Part shown: positions 1-7,851 of the stretch, piece after piece
Position numbering within the stretch: the first letter of the stretch is position 1
Layout: every line of letters starts with the position of its first letter
NCBI GenBank assembly: GCA_000437375.1
Contig: FR898229.1
Coordinates: 15,473 to 45,664 of the forward strand
DNA from: Eubacterium sp. CAG:841
GTDB taxonomy: Bacteria > Bacillota > Clostridia > Oscillospirales > CAG-272
Length of the DNA stretch: 30,192 nt
Reading direction: 5' to 3'
Notes under the pieces: model-generated
Seen by the model: the letters and a program-made list of their open reading frames with translations, nothing else
Database searches by the model: none
Told to the model about the DNA's origin: nothing
Program-made: the position numbers and the translations under genes

Positions 1-16
1 GGTGCGGTTTTCGGTT

Positions 17-460
17 TTATTCTTCCATACTGTTTTTTATTTTATCCAAAAGCTCGAAAAGCGTTTTCTGTTCTTCCTCCGTCAGCACCGAAAGAAGCTT
101 ACGGTCAAAGCTGTCAAGCTCACGGCATACTCCCTGCTGAATTTTTTCGCCTTCTTCCGTAAGCACAAGCTTTTTCAGCCGCGCGTCGCTTTCAACATTT
201 TCCCTGCGGACAAAGCCCTTTTCTTCAAGTCTTGTTATAACCTTCGATGATGTGGCTCTCCTTATTGAAAATTCTCTTTCAACATCGCGCTGATAAATAT
301 CCCTGTCGCGGTTGGCATAAAGATAACCGAGTAGCCATCCGCCCGTGCCGGTGATATTTTTTGAACGCGTAAGCGCCACCGATTTATCAAGGTTTCGCCT
401 CATAAGGTTGGATATTATTCGTATTTCCCTGCCGAAATGACATTCCTGAGATTCGTTCAT
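17..460 (-). CDS. MarR-family winged-helix transcriptional regulator
   Basis: This 147-residue protein has the size and layout of MarR regulators, which act as dimers that bind operator DNA and usually release it when a small ligand or oxidant binds. Helical N- and C-terminal parts flank a winged helix-turn-helix at about residues 54-105. The recognition-helix region reads RRATSSKVITRLEEKGFV and the wing contains DARLKKLVLTEEG, the typical D-x-R-x-K/L pattern. The ATG at 460 is preceded by AGGCGG on the minus strand. The gene lies 10 nt after a 56-codon gene and shares its promoter, so the pair is probably autoregulated. Its likely target, often an exporter gene, is not visible because the window ends 16 bases past its stop. 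Family is confident; ligand and target are unknown. Confidence 0.9.
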   Translation of the reverse strand: MNESQECHFGREIRIISNLMRRNLDKSVALTRSKNITGTGGWLLGYLYANRDRDIYQRDVEREFSIRRATSSKVITRLEEKGFVRRENVESDARLKKLVLTEEGEKIQQGVCRELDSFDRKLLSVLTEEEQKTLFELLDKIKNSMEE

Positions 461-470
461 AATATCCGCC

Positions 471-641
471 TCACATTATCTTAAAGCCCACATCGATAAG
501 TCCGAGCACAAAGCGGAACATATCGCGGGAGGACTGAAATATCTTTTTTGTGTAATTGACAACGAAGTGGAAAGACATTATTTTGTCTTCTTTTGAATAC
601 CAAACGATTTTTTCATTTGTTCTTACAATAGCGTTTTCCAT
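471..641 (-). CDS. small hypothetical protein upstream of the MarR regulator (56 aa)
   Basis: I do not recognise this 56-residue protein. A longer reading frame extends upstream, but the ATG at 641 follows a strong AAAGGAGGA ribosome binding site and lies about 25 nt after the predicted transcription start, so this start is well supported. The sequence begins MENAIVRTNEKIVWYSKEDK and ends in a moderately hydrophobic, weakly amphipathic stretch (MFRFVLGLIDVGFKIM). No signal peptide or clear membrane span is visible. It is the first gene of a two-gene unit with the MarR regulator, 10 nt apart, which suggests a regulatory or accessory role, but no function can be assigned. Confidence 0.65.
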   Translation of the reverse strand: MENAIVRTNEKIVWYSKEDKIMSFHFVVNYTKKIFQSSRDMFRFVLGLIDVGFKIM

Positions 642-672
642 AAAAAGTCCTCCTTTTTGTTTGACGTTTAAC

Positions 673-701
673 ATTATATAATAGCGACAGCAATTTGTCA
701 A
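673..701 (-). promoter_or_regulatory. perfect sigma-A promoter for the small gene and marR
   Basis: On the minus strand TTGACA (696-701) and TATAAT (673-678) are separated by exactly 17 bases, a full consensus match. The predicted start is near 666, about 25 nt before the ATG at 641. A short inverted repeat GACA-N6-TGTC (686-699) overlaps the -35 element and might serve as an operator, but its arms are only 4 bp. Confidence 0.85.
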
Positions 702-732
702 GTAATAAATATAATAAAAAAGTAAATAAAGA

Positions 733-766
733 GCAAACAAAAAAGCATCCGGTGAGAAGATGCTTT
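733..766 (-). terminator. rho-independent terminator after rpsT
   Basis: On the minus strand AAAGCATC pairs perfectly with GATGCTTT (742-749 with 759-766) around a 9-nt loop. A T-rich tract (733-741) follows. It sits directly after the rpsT stop codon and separates rpsT from the marR unit. Confidence 0.85.
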
Positions 767-775
767 GATTTGTAT

Positions 776-1039
776 TCAGTTCATTGCGTTGAGCATACGG
801 GTATATCTGCTCTTCTTTCTTGCCGCGTTGTTCTTTGCAAGAATACCGTGAGCAACTGCCTGGTCAACGTTTTTAACTGCGACCTTGTAAGCATCAGCTG
901 CAACTGCCTTGTCTCCGCTTTCAACCGCTGCAAAGAACTTCTTTATATTAGTCTTAAGAGCGGATTTATACATCTTGTTCTTAAGCGTTTTCTTTTCGAT
1001 AACGAGAATACGCTTCTTTGCCGATTTAATGTTTGCCAT
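776..1039 (-). CDS. rpsT: 30S ribosomal protein S20
   Basis: This 87-residue, lysine-rich all-helical protein matches bacterial S20, which binds 16S rRNA early in 30S assembly. The N terminus MANIKSAKKRILVIEKK and the C-terminal KNNAARKKSRYTRML are family signatures, and the length is typical. The start is fixed by a strong AAGGAGGTGA ribosome binding site. It has its own promoter about 90 nt upstream and a terminator directly downstream, so it can be made as a monocistronic message even if the der-plsY-like transcript also reads into it. S20 is often feedback-regulated in other bacteria; the 80-nt leader here could play such a role, but I see no recognised S20 leader motif. Confidence 0.98.
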   Translation of the reverse strand: MANIKSAKKRILVIEKKTLKNKMYKSALKTNIKKFFAAVESGDKAVAADAYKVAVKNVDQAVAHGILAKNNAARKKSRYTRMLNAMN

Positions 1040-1127
1040 ATGTTCACCTCCTTAAAATACTTCGATTTCCGTCGGTTTCCGCATGAGAGGGTGCTTCTTC
1101 CGCACGTAAATCAATACTTACCAAATA

Positions 1128-1156
1128 ATAATATCACCAATATTATAAAATATCAA
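1128..1156 (-). promoter_or_regulatory. probable sigma-A promoter for rpsT with extended -10
   Basis: On the minus strand TTGATA (1151-1156) is followed after 17 bases by TATTAT (1128-1133), preceded by TG-A, which makes an extended -10. The start would be near 1121, giving an approximately 80-nt leader before rpsT. The leader holds a small GTGC/GCAC hairpin and a repeated CGGAAA. It lies just after the plsY-like stop codon. Confidence 0.65.
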
Positions 1157-1180
1157 GAGTTTTTTGCAAAATATCCGCAT

Positions 1181-1858
1181 TTATTTTGATTTTTCTTTTC
1201 TCAGCGGAAGTTTGGGTTCGTCGCCGTTTATCATTCTGCCTATCGACGAAGCATATATCACCGCTATTACAAGCGATATCACAACCGGAATAAACGTTTG
1301 GAATATTTTATTTATAAGAAATATTCTCGTTGCTTCCTCCGTAAATTCCCACAGGCGCGCTCTGCCCACGATTATCGGGAACAATGCCGCAAACGAAAGC
1401 GATCCGAGCGCAAGATATCCGCTCATATAATACATCAGAAAAGCGATTATAAAAGCCGCAAGCGCCATCAAGGGGTTCATAACTATCGCCGCCCCTATAT
1501 AAACCGCACAACCGGCTCCGCCTTTGAATTTAAGCCAAACGGGAAAAGCATGCCCGATAAGGCACACAAGCGTGCAAAGGCAGGCATATCCGTCGCCCGG
1601 CATAAGCAAAAGTCCCATAAGCGCACAGAGAAATCCCTTTACACCGTCAAGCGCGGCAACTCCGAACGCAACTCCCGCGCCGGCTTTTTTGTATATTCCC
1701 ATAGTGTCGGGAAAAGCGTCGTATTTTTTTGCGAATATCGCCGTAAAATTCACGCTTCCGATAAGATATGAAAGAACCGCGCATACAATCATTCCTATTA
1801 TATACGCTGTGCCGCTGTTCATCATACCGAAAACACCCGATGCTATCAGCTTTTCCAT
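1181..1858 (-). CDS. PlsY-like membrane protein (glycerol-3-phosphate acyltransferase family, divergent)
   Basis: This 225-residue multi-pass membrane protein belongs to the PlsY family, which normally transfers an acyl group from acyl-phosphate to glycerol-3-phosphate in the membrane. Family traits are the N-terminal span with SYLIGSVNFTAIFAKK, the motif LDGVKG, and GHAFPVWLKFKGGAG. However, the usual GSGNxGATN phosphate-loop segment between the first span and the KKAG motif is missing: the sequence goes KKYDAFPDTMGIYKKAG. The conserved KGGKG is KGGAG here. Activity as a standard PlsY is therefore doubtful. The ATG at 1858 follows AAGGA from the end of der; a TTG at 1864 overlapping the der stop is a weaker alternative. 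The der-plsY order is common in Firmicutes, though the usual gpsA partner is absent. Confidence 0.75.
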   Translation of the reverse strand: MEKLIASGVFGMMNSGTAYIIGMIVCAVLSYLIGSVNFTAIFAKKYDAFPDTMGIYKKAGAGVAFGVAALDGVKGFLCALMGLLLMPGDGYACLCTLVCLIGHAFPVWLKFKGGAGCAVYIGAAIVMNPLMALAAFIIAFLMYYMSGYLALGSLSFAALFPIIVGRARLWEFTEEATRIFLINKIFQTFIPVVISLVIAVIYASSIGRMINGDEPKLPLRKEKSK

Positions 1859-1860
1859 AC

Positions 1861-3198
1861 TCAATCCTTATCCTCGTCCGAGCGCTCGCGGATAATGAAT
1901 CTTATCGGCGTACCCTCGAATCCGAAAACCTCACGCAGCTTATTTTCTATATATCTCTGATACGAGAAATGGAACAGCTCTGCGTCATTGCAGAAGATCA
2001 CGAATGTGGGCGGCTTTGTCGATACCTGAGTCATATAATATATCTTCAGGCGCTTGCCCTTGTCCGTAGGCGGCTGGACACGCGATATCGCGTCGCTGAG
2101 AACATCATTGAGCATTCCTGTGGAGATTCTCATTGCGTTCTTTTCGGCAACAAAATTTATCTTTTCAAACAGCTTTTCGGTTCTCTGTCCCGTCATTGCG
2201 GAAATAAACATAAGCGGAGCATATGTCATATACGAAAGTGCGGTATAGATATCCTCAGTAAATTTCTTTACGGTGCCGTTGTCCTTTTCTATCTTGTCCC
2301 ACTTGTTTACAACTATTATAGACCCTTTTCCGCCCTCGTGAGCAAGTCCGGCGATTTTTTCGTCCTGCTCCGTGATTCCTTCGGAGGCGTCTATCATTAT
2401 AAGGCAGACGTCTGCCCTTTCAACTGCGGAATGAGCGCGCAGAACACTGAATTTTTCGATTTTATCCGTTACCTTACTCTGACGACGTATACCCGCTGTA
2501 TCAATAAAGGTATACTTCCCGTAAGCGTTTTCGACTCTTGAGTCTATCGCATCACGCGTAGTTCCGGCAATATCGGAAACTATCATTCTGTCCTCGCCTA
2601 AGATTCTGTTTACAAGCGAGCTTTTTCCTGCGTTAGGCTTTCCTATTACAGCTACCTTTATAGTGTCGTCATCCGGCTCTTCGGGTTCGTCCGCAACGGG
2701 AGAAAGCTCAAGAATCCTGTCAAGCAGATCGCCCGTTCCCGTGCCGTGAAGCGACGATAGCGCAATGGGATCCCCATCAAAACCAAGCTCGTAAAATTCG
2801 TAATATTCCATCGGCAGCGCGCCTATTGAGTCCACCTTGTTTACGGCAACTATAACGGGTTTGCCGCTTTTCATAAGCATCGTGCCGATATCCCTGTCGT
2901 CGGCAGTGACGCCCGCTCTGACGTCGCAAAGAAAAACGATAACGTCCGCCGTTTCAATGGCTATCTGTGCCTGCTCACGCATTTTGACCTTTATCGTCTC
3001 TCCGGAGGTCGGCTCAAAGCCGCCGGTATCTATCATCATAATAGGCTTGCCGTTCCATTCGGTATCGTAATATATTCTGTCACGCGTAACGCCGGGAATG
3101 TCCTCAACAATGGAAACTCTTTCTCCGGCTATTTTGTTGAAAAGCGTGCTTTTTCCTACGTTCGGTCTGCCCACTATTGCAACTGTGGTTTTAGCCAT
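1861..3198 (-). CDS. der: ribosome biogenesis GTPase Der (EngA)
   Basis: Der is a double-GTPase needed for late 50S ribosomal subunit assembly in the cytoplasm. The 445 residues contain two complete G domains and a C-terminal KH-like RNA-binding domain (about 355-445). The first domain has GRPNVGKST (10-18), DTGG (57-60) and NKVD (120-123); the second has GKPNAGKSS (186-194), DTAG (233-236) and NKWD (298-301). The acidic linker around residues 168-178 is also usual. Length is typical. The ATG at 3198 follows a TAAGGAGG site. It lies 10 nt after the DUF512 radical SAM gene and directly before the plsY-like gene, so the three are very probably co-transcribed. Confidence 0.98.
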   Translation of the reverse strand: MAKTTVAIVGRPNVGKSTLFNKIAGERVSIVEDIPGVTRDRIYYDTEWNGKPIMMIDTGGFEPTSGETIKVKMREQAQIAIETADVIVFLCDVRAGVTADDRDIGTMLMKSGKPVIVAVNKVDSIGALPMEYYEFYELGFDGDPIALSSLHGTGTGDLLDRILELSPVADEPEEPDDDTIKVAVIGKPNAGKSSLVNRILGEDRMIVSDIAGTTRDAIDSRVENAYGKYTFIDTAGIRRQSKVTDKIEKFSVLRAHSAVERADVCLIMIDASEGITEQDEKIAGLAHEGGKGSIIVVNKWDKIEKDNGTVKKFTEDIYTALSYMTYAPLMFISAMTGQRTEKLFEKINFVAEKNAMRISTGMLNDVLSDAISRVQPPTDKGKRLKIYYMTQVSTKPPTFVIFCNDAELFHFSYQRYIENKLREVFGFEGTPIRFIIRERSDEDKD

Positions 3199-3208
3199 AT
3201 ATTCCTCC

Positions 3209-4510
3209 TTATTTTATATTTCCTATAACTCTTTCAAGAATTTCGTACCCGTCGTCCGGACAAGTGGTTATATGCACTCCGAGCTTTTCCGCAAGCTCGT
3301 CTATGCTCATTCCGCAAAGGAAAAGATCTCCTCCGTGACGAAGCATATGCTCGGATATAAGCAGTCTGTTTCCCAGCGGCTTGCCGCTTACCTGTTCGCA
3401 GAGATCTTTCCCCGTTACAAGTCCCGCAACGGTTACACTTTCGCCGAAAAAGTGATTTATTGTCTTATAAACGTGAATTATTATCTGCGGAAATTTTTTC
3501 ATCGTTTCGTCTGCGAGAAAACGTATAAGCCCGTATGCCGCAACGCCCGTCGCCATCGATATTTCTGCCGCCGGCGGATTTTCATCGCAAAATTCAAGCG
3601 CTTCAAGATATTCTTCTCTTGTGGATGTTATCATTCCGACGCCGTTGTCTATCTGCGTGTAATCGCCGTAATATTCACCGGAATGAAGCTCTCTCCCCGC
3701 GCGGATATAAAGCTCGTCTCCGCAATAAAAAATCTTTTCTCCGCGCTTTTTCTCGCACTCTGCGGCAAAGCTTTCAACCTGATCGATCACTGCGCCCGCC
3801 TCTTCGGGCGAAAACAACTTGAGCGGATAAAGCCCCTCCCTGTGACACGTGAGTCCCGACGGCACTATCGACGCGCTGTGGATATGGGGATATTCAGCAA
3901 GCTCGCGCATACTTCGGTCAAGCTCGGCACCGTCGTTTATGCCCTTGCAAAGCACTATCTGACAATTCATATTTATTCCGCCGTCATCAAGCGTTTTAAG
4001 ATAGGAAAGCACCTTCCCCGCGTTTTTGTTGCGAAGCATCTTCACCCTCAGCTCGGGATTCATTGTATGAACCGAAATGTTCACGGGCGACATTTTCATA
4101 TCTATTATTCGCTTTATATCCTTTTCGCCCAGATTTGTAAGCGTTATATAGTTTCCCTGCAAAAAAGAAAGTCGGGAATCGTCATCCTTGAAGTATATGC
4201 TTTCTCTCATTCCGCAAGGGTTCTGGTCTATAAAGCAAAATATGCAGTTGTTTGCACAGCGCCTTTTCTCGTCCATAAGATAGGTGGCAAAATCAAGACC
4301 TATATCGTCGTACTCGCCCTTTTTTATCTTTACGGAAAACTCCTCCTCGCCGCGACGCAGCGTAAGAGTAAGATTCTTTTCGCACATATAAAAACGATAG
4401 TCAAGCACGTCCGCAATAGTCTTGCCGCCTATGCTCACGAGTCTGTCGCCTGCGGCTATTCCCGCTTTTTCGGCGGGAGAACCTTTTTCAACGCCCGTTA
4501 TTTCAACCAT
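3209..4510 (-). CDS. DUF512 family protein with PDZ-like and radical SAM regions
   Basis: This 433-residue protein belongs to a family of unknown function common in Clostridia and Cyanobacteria. A PDZ-like N terminus (about 1-65, with GSPAEKAGIAAGDRLVSIGG) is followed by a radical SAM-type region with a cysteine cluster C85-x3-C89-x2-C92 in CANNCIFCFIDQ, which would bind a [4Fe-4S] cluster. The C-terminal half corresponds to the DUF512 region. The substrate is unknown. The start ATG follows GAGGA with suitable spacing. It sits 10 nt upstream of der, and linkage of this family to der is, to my knowledge, recurrent in Clostridia, which suggests a role near ribosome assembly or RNA modification. 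That link is inference only. Confidence 0.9.
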   Translation of the reverse strand: MVEITGVEKGSPAEKAGIAAGDRLVSIGGKTIADVLDYRFYMCEKNLTLTLRRGEEEFSVKIKKGEYDDIGLDFATYLMDEKRRCANNCIFCFIDQNPCGMRESIYFKDDDSRLSFLQGNYITLTNLGEKDIKRIIDMKMSPVNISVHTMNPELRVKMLRNKNAGKVLSYLKTLDDGGINMNCQIVLCKGINDGAELDRSMRELAEYPHIHSASIVPSGLTCHREGLYPLKLFSPEEAGAVIDQVESFAAECEKKRGEKIFYCGDELYIRAGRELHSGEYYGDYTQIDNGVGMITSTREEYLEALEFCDENPPAAEISMATGVAAYGLIRFLADETMKKFPQIIIHVYKTINHFFGESVTVAGLVTGKDLCEQVSGKPLGNRLLISEHMLRHGGDLFLCGMSIDELAEKLGVHITTCPDDGYEILERVIGNIK

Positions 4511-4535
4511 AAAAAATCCTCAATAAAACAATTTC

Positions 4536-4561
4536 GGCAGGTATGAAGCTTCATACCTGCC
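4536..4561 (-). terminator. 26-bp perfect palindrome between rpmF and the DUF512 gene
   Basis: GGCAGGTATGAAG is followed immediately by its exact reverse complement, giving a 13+13 bp perfect palindrome. In RNA it would fold as a very stable hairpin with an AGCT loop. On the minus strand the following bases are GAAATTGTTTTATTG, a weak U-tract, so it may be a leaky terminator or a processing or attenuation element after rpmF. The DUF512 start codon is about 25 bases further on and no separate promoter is evident. Confidence 0.6.
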
Positions 4562-4571
4562 CCGATTGCAA

Positions 4572-4754
4572 TCAGTCGTCTGTTTTAATAACTTCCTTGC
4601 CGTTGTATGTTCCGCATGCCTTGCATACTCTGTGTGCAAGATTATATTCACCGCATTTGGGGCATTTTGTCATGCCGGGAAGATCGAGTTTCCAGACGCT
4701 GGAACGTCTTTTGTCTCTTCTTGCCTTAGAGACTTTTTTCTTCGGTACTGCCAT
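4572..4754 (-). CDS. rpmF: 50S ribosomal protein L32
   Basis: The 60-residue protein begins MAVPKKKVSKARRDKRRS, the hallmark of L32, and carries four cysteines in two CxxC pairs (C31, C34, C44, C47), so it is the zinc-binding form. It is a component of the large ribosomal subunit. A TAGGAGG ribosome binding site precedes the ATG. It follows the yceD gene at a distance of 47 bases, the near-universal yceD-rpmF pair. A strong palindrome lies immediately downstream. Confidence 0.98.
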   Translation of the reverse strand: MAVPKKKVSKARRDKRRSSVWKLDLPGMTKCPKCGEYNLAHRVCKACGTYNGKEVIKTDD

Positions 4755-4801
4755 GTCTAATGACCTCCTATATTATTTTTCTTATCTGTTGCCTTGCGTA
4801 T

Positions 4802-5311
4802 TTACTTATCAAGAAGCGTTTTGAGTATTGCAAGTCTCGGGTCTCCCTCAGACTTTTTGCAACCGCAATCGCCTTCATTCAAGTTTTTTCCGCATCGCGG
4901 ACAAAGACCGCGACAATCCTCTCGGCAGAGGATTTTCGACGGCATTTCAAGGAGCATCTCCTCGAAAAGCGGCGCCGTTATATCGAGTTTCGTATCTTCC
5001 GGAAAAATGTAATCGTCGTTATCCTTTGAGACATCTCCGGTAGCGACACATTTTTCAAAAGAGAGAGAAAGCTCGGAATTTGCCGTTTCTGCACATCTGG
5101 CGCACGGAGCCGAGAATTTAATAAGGGCATTTTCCCTTAAAACCATATACCCCGACATATTCACAACCTCTCCCGAAATGCTTGCGGGAGCGACCTCCGT
5201 GATATCGGGGAACAATGTTTTTATCTCCTCGATATCGGCGGTTTCAAGCGGAAGCTCAAACGTTATCTTCTTCGTTTCGCCGCATAAAATCGGCTTAAGA
5301 TCCAAATACAT
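4802..5311 (-). CDS. yceD: YceD/DUF177 family protein
   Basis: This 169-residue protein is a member of the DUF177 (YceD) family, linked in bacteria and plastids to 23S rRNA or large-subunit maturation. It has a mixed beta-type N-terminal half, a CARC pair (C70, C73) and a C-terminal cysteine-rich tail CREDCRGLCPRCGKNLNEGD (C129, C133, C137, C140, then C149 and C151), a pattern typical of the Firmicutes form and likely to bind metal. Position directly before rpmF is the standard arrangement. It has its own consensus promoter about 45 nt upstream, and an AGGTGGTG ribosome binding site precedes the ATG. Confidence 0.92.
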   Translation of the reverse strand: MYLDLKPILCGETKKITFELPLETADIEEIKTLFPDITEVAPASISGEVVNMSGYMVLRENALIKFSAPCARCAETANSELSLSFEKCVATGDVSKDNDDYIFPEDTKLDITAPLFEEMLLEMPSKILCREDCRGLCPRCGKNLNEGDCGCKKSEGDPRLAILKTLLDK

Positions 5312-5357
5312 CTCTGCACCACCTGCTTAAATGTTGCGCCATAATTCAGCACCTTAT

Positions 5358-5386
5358 ATTATATAGTCCGAAAAGTATTTTGTCAA
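5358..5386 (-). promoter_or_regulatory. perfect sigma-A promoter for yceD-rpmF and downstream genes
   Basis: On the minus strand TTGACA (5381-5386) and TATAAT (5358-5363) are separated by 17 bases. The predicted start is near 5351, about 40 nt before the yceD start codon. No other promoter is visible between here and plsY-like, so this may serve yceD-rpmF-DUF512-der-plsY-like. Confidence 0.88.
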
Positions 5387-5404
5387 TAATTATTTTCATT
5401 ATTT

Positions 5405-5438
5405 TCGGATATTTCCGTTTTTCCGCGGGAATATCCGA
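5405..5438 (-). terminator. strong hairpin after leuS without a U-tract
   Basis: On the minus strand TCGGATATTCCCG pairs with CGGAAATATCCGA (13 bp with one C-A mismatch) around an 8-nt loop. It starts about 10 bases after the leuS stop codon. The bases that follow are AAAATAATG rather than a T-run, so it is not a standard intrinsic terminator. It may protect the message 3' end. The yceD promoter begins about 18 bases downstream. Confidence 0.4.
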
Positions 5439-5447
5439 GCCAAGTCG

Positions 5448-7850
5448 TCATTTAACCACAATATTGAAAATTTTGTTCTTTACATATATCTCTTTTACTA
5501 TCTGCTTTCCGGCGATTGCATTCGCTATTTTTTCGCTGGACTTTGCGAGCGCTTCCACCGTTGCCTGGTCTGCGTCGGCAGGTGCCTGAACCGTGTCTCT
5601 GAGCTTACCGCAGATCTGAACCGCGACCGTAACCGTATCGTCCTTAGTCTTTGATTCGTCATATTCGGGCCACGGAGCAAGCGAGCAGAGTCCCTTGCCT
5701 CCGAGTCTTTCCCAAAGCTCCTCGCATATATGCGGAGCAAACGGGCAAAGCAAACGAACGAAAATTCCAAGCTCATCCGTCGTGAGGCTGCCGTTTTCGT
5801 AAATATCGTTTGTCAGCGACATCATAGATGCAATCGCCGTATTGAACTTCATCTGTTCGATATCCGAAGAAACCTTTTTCACGGTCTTGTGGAATGAGGA
5901 TTCAAGCTTTTCCGTCGTACCCTTGCCTTTTGTCATAAAGAGCATTCCCCAAACTCTTTCAATAAAACGCTTGCAGCCCCTTACGCTCGATTCCGACCAC
6001 GGAGCCGCGCTTGTATAGTCGCCCATAAAGAGTACGTAAGTACGGAGAACATCCGCGCCGTATTCGTCTACAACGTCGTTGGGATCGACTACATTGCCCT
6101 TTGACTTTGACATCTTTTCTCCGTCCGGTCCGAGGATAAGTCCCTGCGCGGTTCTCTTGGCATAAGGCTCGTCGCAAGGCACAACTCCTATATCGTAAAG
6201 GAACTTATGCCAGAAGCGTGAATATATCATATGGCGGGTAACGTGTTCCATTCCGCCGTTGTACCAATCTACGGGCATCCAATATTTCAGCTTGTCGGGA
6301 TCGGCAAGCATATTTTCGTTGTGCGGATCAATGTAACGAAGGAAATACCACGATGAGCCCGCCCACTGCGGCATCGTATCGGTCTCTCTCTTTGCATCAC
6401 CACCGCATTTGGGACACTTGCAGTTTACGAAGCTTTCTATCTTTGCAAGCGGACTTTCGCCGTTCTGTCCGGGTTCGAAATTCTGCATATCGGGCAGACG
6501 GAGCGGAAGCTCTTCGTAAGGTACGGGTACCATTCCGCAGTGCGGGCAGTGAACTATCGGAATAGGCTCGCCCCAATATCTCTGACGGTTGAACGCCCAA
6601 TCCTTCATTTTGTACTGAACGCCTGCCTCGCCTATGCCCTTCTCTTCAAGATATTCAAGCATCTTTGCAATGGAGTCTTTTTTATTCGTCATACCGTTAA
6701 GGAAGCCTGAGTTTACCATCTCGCCGCTTTCGGTATATGCTTCTTTTGTTATATCTCCGCCTTTTATTACTTCAATTATGTCAATCCCAAACGTCTTTGC
6801 GAAGTCATAGTCGCGCTGATCATGTGCGGGAACAGCCATAATTGCGCCCGTACCGTAGCCCATCATAACATAATCCGCTATGTATATCGGAATTTCTTTT
6901 CCGTTTACGGGATTTATGGCGCAGATTCCGTCGATTCTGACGCCCGTTTTGTCCTTTACAAGCTGTGTGCGCTCGAATTCCGTCTTCTTTGCACATTCCG
7001 TCTTGTAAGCTTCAACGGCGTCGATATTTTTTATTCTGTCTTTATATTTTTCTATTATCGGATGTTCCGGCGCCATAACCATGAACGTAACCCCGAAAAG
7101 CGTATCGGGACGCGTTGTATAGATGCGAAGCTTTTCGTCAATGCCGGCAAGCGTGAAGTTTACAAACGCACCTGTCGATTTGCCTATCCAGTTTATCTGC
7201 TGCTGCTTGATGTTCGGCAGATAATCGACCTCGTCAAGACCGGAAAGCAGTCTGTCCGCATATTTTGTTATGCGAAGATACCATACATCCTTTGACTTTT
7301 GGATGATATCGCTGTGGCAGATATCGCATTTTCCGCCCTGAGAGTCTTCGTTTGAAAGCACGACCTTACACGATGGGCAATAATTTACAAGTGCCGTATC
7401 ACGGAAAACGAGTCCGTGTTCAAACATTTTAAGGAATATCCACTGTGTCCACTTGTAGTAGTCTTCGTCTGTGGTGTCGATGGTTCTGTCCCAATCGAAG
7501 GAAAACCCTACGCGGCGAAGCTGTGAAGTAAACTTGGCAATGTTCATATCCGTTACTTTTCTCGGATGAATACCTGTCTTTATGGCATAATTCTCCGTGG
7601 GAAGTCCGAAAGCGTCAAAGCCTATCGGAAAGAGAACGTTATATCCTTCCATTCTTCTTTTGCGCGAAATTACTTCAAGTCCGCTGTACGCCTTTATATG
7701 TCCGACGTGCATTCCCGCTCCCGAAGGATACGGAAACTCTATAAGACCATAGAATTTTTTCTTGTCGGAACCGTCAACTGCGGCAAAAGCCTTCTTTTCA
7801 TCCCATATCTTTTGCCATTTGGGCTCAATCGCTTTGAAATCGTATGTCAT
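5448..7850 (-). CDS. leuS: leucyl-tRNA synthetase
   Basis: This 800-residue class I synthetase charges tRNA-Leu with leucine in the cytoplasm. It shows the HIGH-type motif HVGH at residues 48-51 in PYPSGAGMHVGHIKAY, the zinc-type segment NYCPSCKVVLSNED, an inserted editing domain containing TTRPDTLFG and GTGAIMAVPAHDQRD, the KMSKS motif near residue 579, and a C-terminal anticodon-binding part. A longer frame starts at 7868, but the ATG at 7850 is preferred because AGGAGG lies 6 bases before it, inside the end of rsfS. Only one base separates it from the rsfS stop, so translation is probably coupled. There is no T-box leader in front of it; expression appears tied to the upstream operon. Confidence 0.98.
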   Translation of the reverse strand: MTYDFKAIEPKWQKIWDEKKAFAAVDGSDKKKFYGLIEFPYPSGAGMHVGHIKAYSGLEVISRKRRMEGYNVLFPIGFDAFGLPTENYAIKTGIHPRKVTDMNIAKFTSQLRRVGFSFDWDRTIDTTDEDYYKWTQWIFLKMFEHGLVFRDTALVNYCPSCKVVLSNEDSQGGKCDICHSDIIQKSKDVWYLRITKYADRLLSGLDEVDYLPNIKQQQINWIGKSTGAFVNFTLAGIDEKLRIYTTRPDTLFGVTFMVMAPEHPIIEKYKDRIKNIDAVEAYKTECAKKTEFERTQLVKDKTGVRIDGICAINPVNGKEIPIYIADYVMMGYGTGAIMAVPAHDQRDYDFAKTFGIDIIEVIKGGDITKEAYTESGEMVNSGFLNGMTNKKDSIAKMLEYLEEKGIGEAGVQYKMKDWAFNRQRYWGEPIPIVHCPHCGMVPVPYEELPLRLPDMQNFEPGQNGESPLAKIESFVNCKCPKCGGDAKRETDTMPQWAGSSWYFLRYIDPHNENMLADPDKLKYWMPVDWYNGGMEHVTRHMIYSRFWHKFLYDIGVVPCDEPYAKRTAQGLILGPDGEKMSKSKGNVVDPNDVVDEYGADVLRTYVLFMGDYTSAAPWSESSVRGCKRFIERVWGMLFMTKGKGTTEKLESSFHKTVKKVSSDIEQMKFNTAIASMMSLTNDIYENGSLTTDELGIFVRLLCPFAPHICEELWERLGGKGLCSLAPWPEYDESKTKDDTVTVAVQICGKLRDTVQAPADADQATVEALAKSSEKIANAIAGKQIVKEIYVKNKIFNIVVK

Positions 7851-7851
7851 A

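Noticed and set aside
3098..4546. 482-codon plus-strand frame opposite the DUF512 gene
   Set aside because: Antisense of a clearly coding family member with intact cysteine motif; no plus-strand ribosome binding site and improbable composition.
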